Origin: Methylotenera sp.
Lineage (GTDB): Bacteria; Pseudomonadota; Gammaproteobacteria; Burkholderiales; Methylophilaceae
DNA: 12,479 nucleotides
Assembly (NCBI GenBank): GCA_027310735.1
Contig: DAIDAH010000061.1
Location: forward strand, 1-12,479
Direction of reading: 5' to 3'
This document shows, one piece after another, positions 7,328 through 12,479 of this stretch (position 1 is its first letter; every line of letters starts with the position of its first letter). The position numbers were made by a program, and so were the translations under genes. The notes under the pieces are model-generated. The model worked only from the letters and a program-made list of their open reading frames with translations. It made no database searches and had not been told where the DNA came from.

Positions 7328-7402
7328 GGAGTTTTGTGAGGAATCTTTTAAAGATTTTTCGTTTGAATTTTCAGAATTCAAGATGCGCACTCGCTTTCTA
7401 CA

Positions 7403-7409
7403 ATATAAT
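7403..7409. promoter_or_regulatory. Overlapping divergent -10 elements for purM and the permease
   Basis: The plus strand reads a perfect TATAAT (7404-7409), which would start a permease transcript near 7416, about 59 bases before its ATG. The minus strand reads TATATT over 7408-7403, which would start purM near 7396. Neither has a clear -35 hexamer at 16-18 bp, so regulation by a bound protein or a weak promoter is possible. This is a prediction from hexamer matches only. Confidence 0.4.
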
Positions 7410-7417
7410 TTACAGTG

Positions 7418-7436
7418 GTTCAGATTGTGTCTGAAC
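7418..7436. promoter_or_regulatory. Perfect 7+7 bp dyad in the purM/permease divergent region, candidate operator
   Basis: GTTCAGA (7418-7424), a TTGTG spacer and TCTGAAC (7430-7436) form a perfect inverted repeat. It sits just downstream of the predicted plus-strand start and over the expected -35 region of the predicted minus-strand promoter, a good place for a dual repressor. It does not resemble the E. coli PurR box. As RNA in the permease leader it would be a 7-bp hairpin with a 5-nt loop, without a T-run directly after it. Confidence 0.45.
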
Positions 7437-7474
7437 TTTATTAAACATCTACTTAATGTGGAATTTTAACTTAA

Positions 7475-8563
7475 ATGGCGCTAAAACAAGAAAATCTTAC
7501 AAGCAAATTTTACGGCGGCCTCATTCTAGCCACCCTATTTTTACTTACCTATTTGTTAAGCCCTATCCTGACACCATTTTTCACTGCGGCAATACTCGCT
7601 TACATTTGCAACCCGCTGGTGAATAAAATAGATGCATGGCAAGTCAGCTGTAAGTCAGTCAAATTCAGTCCCACACGCACTGGCGCTAGCTTGGTGGTCA
7701 TACTGCTGTTGCTTACCATCATATTGTTATTCATTTTTATCGTAGTGCCACTACTGCAAAAAGAGCTAATGATGGTCATAGAGCGCTTACCGGATTATGT
7801 AGCATATATCCGTCAGCACTTAGAGCCGTGGTTAATGCAGAATTTTGGCGTATCGCTTGATTTTGACACCGCCCAACTACAAAAAATACTCATGGATAAC
7901 TGGAAATCAGCTGGCGGATTAATGGGTAATGTAGCGCTAACGCTTAGTACGCACGGCGTGGCCATCATCGGCTGGTTAGCCAATTTATTGTTAATTCCAG
8001 TCGTTTTATTTTATTTACTGCGCGACTGGCATGCTCTACTGACCTCCATCAGCGAACTAATCCCACGCAATATGCACAACAAAACCAGACAAATCGCACA
8101 AGAAATTGATGCCGTTTTAGCTGAGTTCTTACGTGGACAACTCATGGTCATGTTACTAATGAGCCTGTTTTATGTGGCTGGGCTCAAGCTGGCGGGCTTG
8201 GATCTAGCATTACCTGTTGGCATCCTGTCTGGTACGCTGGGCTTTGTGCCGTATCTTGGCATCGGCACTGGCATTGTGCTGGCAATAATTTCTGGTCTAC
8301 TGGAATTCAATTCTTTAAGCCAGCTAGTACCGGTTTTAATCGTATTCGGTTTAGGTCAATTACTTGAAAGCATGTGGCTCACACCAAGTCTGGTTGGTGA
8401 CCGCATCGGCCTGCACCCTATCGCCGTGATTTTCGCACTGCTTGCAGGAGGCCAACTTTTTGGCTTTACAGGTGTGTTGCTGGCACTCCCCGCTTCAGCC
8501 GCCATAGCTGTAGCATTACGTCATCTACGCAACAGCTATTTAGATAGTCATTTGTACCAATAA
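7475..8563 (+). CDS. AI-2E family transporter (PerM/YdiK-type permease)
   Basis: An inner-membrane protein of 362 residues, the normal length for the family. Members have been linked to autoinducer-2 export (TqsA), Na+/H+ exchange and other solutes; the substrate here cannot be read from sequence. Seen: paired helices at about 12-45, a helix at about 72-94, a soluble amphipathic segment (about 95-158), a helix at about 160-182, the family block EFLRGQ (217-222), and helices over about 224-345. The C-terminal signature includes GFVPYLG (256-262) and LTPSLVGDRIGLHP (302-315). The ATG at 7475 has only a weak, distant GGAA upstream; no better start is seen. It is the first gene of a tight plus-strand cluster with hda. 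The purM-permease-hda order is, from memory, a common betaproteobacterial arrangement. Confidence 0.92.
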   Translation: MALKQENLTSKFYGGLILATLFLLTYLLSPILTPFFTAAILAYICNPLVNKIDAWQVSCKSVKFSPTRTGASLVVILLLLTIILLFIFIVVPLLQKELMMVIERLPDYVAYIRQHLEPWLMQNFGVSLDFDTAQLQKILMDNWKSAGGLMGNVALTLSTHGVAIIGWLANLLLIPVVLFYLLRDWHALLTSISELIPRNMHNKTRQIAQEIDAVLAEFLRGQLMVMLLMSLFYVAGLKLAGLDLALPVGILSGTLGFVPYLGIGTGIVLAIISGLLEFNSLSQLVPVLIVFGLGQLLESMWLTPSLVGDRIGLHPIAVIFALLAGGQLFGFTGVLLALPASAAIAVALRHLRNSYLDSHLYQ

Positions 8564-8601
8564 TACCTATGCAAACAAACACCACATCATTACACAACAC
8601 C

Positions 8602-9234
8602 ATGAAACAGCTGCTACTCGACATTCAGCCACCAGCAACCCCTTCTTTCCAAAACTTTGTCGTTGGTGGCAATGCAGAAGCCCTGTACAGCTTGAATTTG
8701 GCACTCAATGCAGAATCTGCCATCCGCTTTATTTACATCTGGGGTGAGGCTGGCAGTGGTAAATCACACTTAATTACAGCCTGCAAAATGGCAAATGCTC
8801 ATGCCATCTGCATCGACGACGTACAACTTTTGGACGATGCCGCACAAATCGATTTATTCAATACCTACAATCAAATACGCGATAACAATGCAGACCAAAA
8901 CAATCCTGCGCGCGCGCTGATTGTGTCTGGCAACGCCGCACCCACGCACATGGGTTTGCGTGAGGACCTAGCCACGCGCCTTGCCTGGGGTCTTACCTAT
9001 CAACTACAGCCGCTCTCAGATGAAGAAAAAGCATTGGCATTACTGAGCCATGCCCATGCGCGCGGCATGCGCCTACCGACGGAAGTCATCGACTATTGCC
9101 TGCGTTACCTGCGCCGCGACCTTCCAACCCTAATTGCGACCATTAACGCGCTTGACGAGTGGTCACTCACTACCAAGAAACCTGTTACCGTGCCAATGTT
9201 ACGGCAATTATTGCAATTCTCGATTAATCCATAA
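8602..9234 (+). CDS. hda: DnaA regulatory inactivator Hda (DnaA-type AAA+ protein)
   Basis: In E. coli, Hda binds the DNA-loaded beta clamp and triggers ATP hydrolysis by DnaA, preventing over-initiation. Numbered from ATG 8602 (210 residues): a clamp-binding-like QLLLDI (3-8), Walker A GEAGSGKS (48-55), Walker B IDD (71-73), sensor-1 region ALIVSGN, and DLATRLAWG (122-130) with the presumed arginine finger Arg126. There is no DNA-binding domain IV, which separates it from DnaA. I prefer 8602 because MKQLLLDI matches the N-terminal clamp motif placement of the family. An upstream in-frame ATG at 8569 would add 11 residues and lies 5 bp after the permease stop. Neither start has a convincing ribosome site, so coupling to the permease is likely. 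Walker A is intact here, whereas E. coli Hda has a degenerate version. Confidence 0.92.
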   Translation: MKQLLLDIQPPATPSFQNFVVGGNAEALYSLNLALNAESAIRFIYIWGEAGSGKSHLITACKMANAHAICIDDVQLLDDAAQIDLFNTYNQIRDNNADQNNPARALIVSGNAAPTHMGLREDLATRLAWGLTYQLQPLSDEEKALALLSHAHARGMRLPTEVIDYCLRYLRRDLPTLIATINALDEWSLTTKKPVTVPMLRQLLQFSINP

Positions 9235-9245
9235 AGTCACCGTCT

Positions 9246-10883
9246 ATGCTACGCATTACCGAAATCAAACTCCCTTTAACCAGCGCCACAGACAAGGGTC
9301 ATACAGACCGTGAGATTCGCGCCGCTGTCATCAAAAAACTGGCGATTAACGCTGCTGATTTGCTGGCATTCAGTATTTTCAAACGTGGTGTAGATGCGCG
9401 TAAGGCCAGCGCCATTTTATTGGTGTATTCATTAGATGTGACGATTAACGGTGAAGCAAAAGTATTGGCTAAACTGGGCAAAGACCCGCATGTGAAGCCT
9501 ACACCCGACACCTCTTACAAATTCGTTGCCAGCGCACCAGAAAACCTCGCGGAGAGACCCATTGTCGTAGGCTTAGGTCCAGCGGGTTTATTTGCCGCAC
9601 TCATCTTGGCACAATCCGGCTTTAAACCACTGGTACTGGAGCGCGGCAAGGCCGTACGCGAGCGCACTAAAGACACATGGGACTTATGGCGCAAAGGCGT
9701 ACTGAATCCAGAGTCTAACGTGCAATTTGGCGAAGGTGGCGCAGGCACGTTCTCTGACGGCAAGCTTTACAGCCAGATTAAAGACCCTAAACACTATGGC
9801 CGCAAAGTATTACAAGAGTTTGTAAAAGCTGGCGCACCTGAAGAGATTTTATATGTGAGCCATCCGCATATCGGTACCTTCAGATTAGTCGGCATGGTTG
9901 AAGAAATGCGCAACACGATTATTGCGCTAGGTGGAGAAATTCGCTTTCAAAGCAAAGTAGTCGATATTGAAACCGCACCCAACAGTGATGGGCAAAGTGA
10001 AGTGCAAGGGGTCGTACTGGCAAGCGGCGAGCACATTGCAACCAAGCATCTGGTATTGGCCGTTGGTCACAGCGCACGCGATACGTTCGAGATGATTCAT
10101 CAACGCGGCATCTTTATCGAAGCCAAACCATTTTCTATCGGCTTTAGAATTGAGCACCCACAATCATTGATAGACCATGCGCGTCATGGTCCTAATGCAC
10201 AACATCCTATTCTAGGCGCAGCAGACTATAAGCTGGTACACCATGCCAGCAACGGCCGCAGCGTATATAGCTTCTGCATGTGCCCCGGCGGCACCGTCGT
10301 AGCGGCAGCATCTGAAGAAGGGCGAGTGGTCACTAACGGCATGAGCCAGTATTCACGTAATGAACGTAATGCGAATGCCGGCATTGTCGTCGGCATTACC
10401 CCTGAAGTCGATTTTCCGGGTGACCCGCTAGCCGGTATGGAGTTGCAACGTAAATGGGAAAGCCAAGCTTTTGTGCTAGGCGGCAGTAATTACCAAGCAC
10501 CAGGGCAACTAGTCGGCGACTTTTTAGCCAATCAACCTTCAACAGCGTTCGGTGAGGTCACGCCGTCATACACGCCTAGTGTGCATCTCACCAATTTAGA
10601 TACGGCACTACCAGAGTTTGCCATTAGCGCGATTCGTGAGGCGATTCCACAATTCGCCAAACAGATTAAAGGCTTTGATTTAGCTGATGCGGTGCTAACT
10701 GGCGTTGAGACACGTACTTCATCCCCGATTCGCATCAAGCGCAACGATGACGATCTGCAAAGCATCAACACCAAGGGTTTATACCCAACTGGCGAAGGTG
10801 CTGGCTATGCTGGCGGCATACTATCTGCGGGTGTTGATGGCATTCGCGTGGCAGAAGCCGTTGCGTTAAGTATGTCCAAATAG
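9246..10883 (+). CDS. FAD-dependent dehydrogenase of unknown reaction (COG2509-type)
   Basis: A 545-residue cytosolic flavoprotein of a widely conserved but uncharacterised family, usually annotated NAD(P)/FAD-dependent oxidoreductase. Seen: an N-terminal alpha/beta domain (about 1-95) unrelated to the flavin fold; the FAD-binding GLGPAG (109-114) with the acidic end of the motif LERG (131-134); the family block VQFGEGGAGTFSDGK (159-173); a Cys-rich CMCPGG (344-349); GVETRTSSP (486-494); and YPTGEGAGYAGG (513-524), the second FAD contact. No signal peptide or membrane segment. It starts 11 bp after the hda stop with little sign of a ribosome site and is probably cotranscribed with hda. The substrate and whether the two cysteines at 344 and 346 are redox-active are unknown. 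Nothing suggests truncation. Confidence 0.9.
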   Translation: MLRITEIKLPLTSATDKGHTDREIRAAVIKKLAINAADLLAFSIFKRGVDARKASAILLVYSLDVTINGEAKVLAKLGKDPHVKPTPDTSYKFVASAPENLAERPIVVGLGPAGLFAALILAQSGFKPLVLERGKAVRERTKDTWDLWRKGVLNPESNVQFGEGGAGTFSDGKLYSQIKDPKHYGRKVLQEFVKAGAPEEILYVSHPHIGTFRLVGMVEEMRNTIIALGGEIRFQSKVVDIETAPNSDGQSEVQGVVLASGEHIATKHLVLAVGHSARDTFEMIHQRGIFIEAKPFSIGFRIEHPQSLIDHARHGPNAQHPILGAADYKLVHHASNGRSVYSFCMCPGGTVVAAASEEGRVVTNGMSQYSRNERNANAGIVVGITPEVDFPGDPLAGMELQRKWESQAFVLGGSNYQAPGQLVGDFLANQPSTAFGEVTPSYTPSVHLTNLDTALPEFAISAIREAIPQFAKQIKGFDLADAVLTGVETRTSSPIRIKRNDDDLQSINTKGLYPTGEGAGYAGGILSAGVDGIRVAEAVALSMSK

Positions 10884-10894
10884 CATGTCTAAAT

Positions 10895-10914
10895 AAAACG
10901 GGGATCCATTTTTT
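10895..10914 (+). terminator. Weak candidate terminator after the FAD dehydrogenase
   Basis: AAAACGG (10895-10901), a GGAT loop and CCATTTT (10906-10912) pair with one C-A mismatch, and six T residues end at 10914. This is 12 bases after the stop codon, where the plus-strand cluster should end. The stem is AT-rich and imperfect, so it may be inefficient. Confidence 0.35.
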
Positions 10915-11120
10915 GTGATTGATTTTATATTTTGTTTCAGAAATGATAACGAGTTACATGATTGATTTAAAGTTTCCACGTCCCGCTAGAAGATGTAGAA
11001 AATCGGCACTTTTAACCCATTTGAGACATATGGCAATTAGGGATGAGCTGCCACTGAGTGAGATAAAATGGTCATGCATATCTGACAAGTCAACTTCAAC
11101 CCATGGCTCAATGTAGAAGT
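10915..11120. other. Unassigned stretch between convergent genes, with a possible 41-codon minus frame
   Basis: No confident gene is seen. On the minus strand, 11079 down to 10954 encodes a 41-residue frame (MHDHFISLSG... ending NFKSIM). Open sequence extends further upstream to about 11130 but without an ATG. It has no ribosome site and I recognise no family. Its composition looks protein-like, so it may be a gene remnant. A plus-strand frame over the same bases (10919-11116) is no more convincing. A 10-base direct repeat TGATTGATTT occurs at 10916-10925 and 10959-10968. Confidence 0.3.
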
Positions 11121-12047
11121 TTAAAATTCAGAAGTGAGACCTCTACGTACCTTACCCGCGGACACCAAGAACATCTTTTGAAATACCCGCGAAAAAGCGG
11201 ACTCAGATCGGTAACCAACTTTATTTGCTGTGTCAGCGATACTCTCTCCATCCATCAGCAGAGACCAAGCCAACTGCATCCTCCACCAAGTTAGATATTG
11301 CCCAGCAGTCCAACCGCTTACGGCTTTGAAAGTTTCTGCGAATGTGGTGCGTGAAAGTGCCGCCTCTTTAGCCATATTCTCTAGCGTCCATGCGTAATCA
11401 GGGCTCTGGTGAATTGCATTGACAGCCTTTGCAAGGCGCGGATGTCCATAGATTGCAAGCATGCCAACTTCGCTTGGATTATCAGTTAAATATTGCCGCA
11501 AGGCATAAGTGAAAAGTAATTCAGACAATTTATCTAGCAAAACTTTAGAAGCAGCCCCACCATTTAAACTCTCAGCAAGAATCATTTCAAGCAAAGATTT
11601 AAGCCAAGTATTAGATGAATCATGGCGAATCACAAACACGAGCGGCAATGCGTCCAAAATATAACGGCTACCTTTGTGTTGGAAGCGCATCTCACCACAA
11701 AGCAATCCTGTACCTTCAGTCTCTAGTGCTAAAGGGTAATCTAATACATAAGGTTCACCAGATAGGGGAGATTCTGACACCATGCTGTGTGCCAACTCAC
11801 GTGGAAATATAACCAAATCACCGCAATTTAACACACCATTAAAGTGCCCAGGAACATCCAGTACACAGCTATTCATGGTCACAATGTGAAAACATGTGGC
11901 GTCCAATGTGTGTTCATTAATGCGCCAATTGCCACAAGCCTTGGCATTAAAATAAACATTGGCATTTAATTTAAGCAGTTGCAATATTGGAGAAAATGCA
12001 TCAATTCCGTACGATTTAGCATTATTTATGTATTTAATGGCATTCAT
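11121..12047 (-). CDS. AraC-family transcriptional regulator with N-terminal cupin domain
   Basis: A DNA-binding regulator, 308 residues from ATG 12047. Numbered from the longer start at 12056 (311): a cupin-type ligand domain of the AraC_binding/cupin_6 kind (about 18-130, with FHIV 56-59 and GDLVIFPRELAH 79-90), a linker, and two helix-turn-helix units of the AraC C-terminal domain (about 224-245 and 271-292, the second containing ADTANKVGYRSESAFSRVF). Relatives of this subtype often sense small aromatic or oxidised compounds and activate a neighbouring oxidoreductase; the effector here is unknown. I chose 12047 because the first ATG (12056-12054) overlaps a perfect -10 box, so a transcript from that promoter would begin at the second ATG. 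There is no ribosome site for either. It is divergent from the DUF1330 gene, its likely target, with overlapping promoters. Confidence 0.9.
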   Translation of the reverse strand: MNAIKYINNAKSYGIDAFSPILQLLKLNANVYFNAKACGNWRINEHTLDATCFHIVTMNSCVLDVPGHFNGVLNCGDLVIFPRELAHSMVSESPLSGEPYVLDYPLALETEGTGLLCGEMRFQHKGSRYILDALPLVFVIRHDSSNTWLKSLLEMILAESLNGGAASKVLLDKLSELLFTYALRQYLTDNPSEVGMLAIYGHPRLAKAVNAIHQSPDYAWTLENMAKEAALSRTTFAETFKAVSGWTAGQYLTWWRMQLAWSLLMDGESIADTANKVGYRSESAFSRVFQKMFLVSAGKVRRGLTSEF

Positions 12048-12054
12048 AATACGC

Positions 12055-12082
12055 ATTATATCAATTAAAGTACGTTGGTCAA
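12055..12082 (-). promoter_or_regulatory. Sigma-70 promoter of the AraC-type regulator, predicted leaderless transcript
   Basis: On the minus strand TTGACC (12082-12077), a 16-bp spacer and TATAAT (12060-12055) match the consensus at 11 of 12 positions. The predicted start falls at 12048-12047, exactly on the second in-frame ATG of the regulator, so the mRNA would have no leader. The -35 box overlaps that of the plus-strand promoter. Confidence 0.6.
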
Positions 12083-12104
12083 TTCAACAAGATCCAACTA
12101 TAAG
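12075..12104 (+). promoter_or_regulatory. Candidate promoter of the DUF1330 gene
   Basis: TTGGTC (12075-12080), an 18-bp spacer and TATAAG (12099-12104) form a moderate sigma-70 match whose -35 overlaps that of the divergent regulator. A start near 12111 would leave only about 6 nt before the ATG at 12117 and would cut off the AAGGA ribosome site (12102-12106). Either this promoter gives a nearly leaderless RNA, or the real start is further upstream and AraC-dependent. Confidence 0.4.
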
Positions 12105-12116
12105 GAATACCAGCAG

Positions 12117-12419
12117 ATGTCTATTAAAACCACAATTATCGTAACTGCCGTTTTTAATCCTGATCATATGCCGGCGGCGCAGGAATATATGAAGCAAGCC
12201 ATACCCATGCTGATCAACGGCGGCGGTGAAGTTATTCGCCGCGTCAAAGTCACGCGAGCCGTGGTCGGTCACAAAAAATACAGCGTCTTTCTCGTAATGG
12301 ACTTCCCTTCAGAAAGGGCTGTTGACGCAATCTTTAGCAGCAAAGCATATGCTGAAATTATTCCGCTGCGCAATATTGGATTCAAGTCAATCGATATTGT
12401 TTGCGCAAGCCCTATGTAG
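12117..12419 (+). CDS. DUF1330 family protein (small dimeric alpha+beta barrel)
   Basis: A 100-residue cytosolic protein of unknown activity. Seen: an N-terminal beta-strand IKTTIIVTAVF, a helix with MPAAQEYMKQAIPMLINGGGEVIRR, and the typical second half VFLVMDFPSERAVDAIFSSKAY (57-78) followed by IPLRNIGF (82-89), the DUF1330 pattern of a dimeric ferredoxin-like barrel. The ATG at 12117 has AAGGA about 10 nt upstream. An in-frame TTG at 12075 would add 14 residues that overlap the promoter and match nothing in the family. It is divergently paired with the AraC-type gene and probably controlled by it. Related folds bind or modify small organic acids or act as monooxygenase-like enzymes; no such activity can be assigned here. 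The remaining 60 bases to the window end show no feature. Confidence 0.85.
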   Translation: MSIKTTIIVTAVFNPDHMPAAQEYMKQAIPMLINGGGEVIRRVKVTRAVVGHKKYSVFLVMDFPSERAVDAIFSSKAYAEIIPLRNIGFKSIDIVCASPM

Positions 12420-12479
12420 CGGAATCATAAGCGAACGACAAGACTGTAACTTTGTATTACAACAATTCAATCTTAATGG

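Noticed and set aside
10916..10968. Direct repeat TGATTGATTT twice, 43 bp apart, as a target-site duplication or scar
   Set aside because: AT-rich and short; no transposase, terminal inverted repeat or inserted element lies between the copies.
10919..11116. A 65-codon plus-strand frame in the gap after the FAD dehydrogenase
   Set aside because: No ribosome site, no recognisable family, and the minus strand over the same bases reads at least as protein-like.
12075..12116. TTG start giving a 114-residue DUF1330 protein
   Set aside because: The extra 14 residues overlap the promoter elements and lie outside the domain; ATG 12117 has a usable AAGGA ribosome site.
1..12479. Search for CRISPR arrays, tRNA/rRNA genes, insertion sequences, phage or defence genes
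   Set aside because: No spaced direct repeats, no cloverleaf-like gene and no transposase, integrase or nuclease motifs were seen by eye on either strand.

Overview
The window reads as a chromosomal segment of a betaproteobacterium with moderate to low GC. A member of the methylotrophic Methylophilaceae (Methylotenera/Methylophilus-like) is the best guess. That assignment is an inference from protein flavour and gene order (a 6-phosphogluconate dehydrogenase, purM divergent from an AI-2E-type permease followed by hda); no rRNA or other marker gene is present. I see no tRNA or rRNA gene, CRISPR array, transposase, integrase or phage gene.

Left part (1-7327, all on the minus strand). The 5' three quarters of gnd lies at the left edge. 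Upstream of it is a row of minus-strand genes. In transcription order these are purM, a secreted DUF3108 protein, a membrane-anchored DUF3108 protein with a TonB-like front end, an RsmB-type RNA m5C methyltransferase, a glutamate/aspartate-type (DAACS) symporter and a tiny Cys/His-rich protein with a near-perfect ribosome binding site. The two DUF3108 genes overlap by 11 bp and the methyltransferase and symporter are 7 bp apart, so these pairs are probably cotranscribed.

Middle part (7328-10914). An intergenic region of about 150 bp separates purM from a plus-strand cluster. It carries overlapping divergent -10 elements and a perfect 7+7 bp dyad. The plus cluster holds an AI-2E-family permease, the DnaA-inactivator Hda and a large conserved FAD-dependent dehydrogenase of unknown reaction (COG2509 type), with gaps of only a few to a few tens of bases.

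Right part (10915-12479). A roughly 200-bp stretch without a confident gene is followed by an AraC/cupin-type regulator on the minus strand. A small DUF1330 protein is encoded divergently on the plus strand. Their promoters overlap at the -35 boxes, which is typical of a regulator with its divergent target. The regulator's promoter is so close to its start that a leaderless mRNA is predicted.

Most of the window is ordinary housekeeping sequence. The items most worth a second look are the Cys/His-rich mini-protein (1230-1451), the tandem DUF3108 pair, the dyad in the purM/permease divergent region, and the AraC/DUF1330 divergon. I did not find a clear new multi-gene system.
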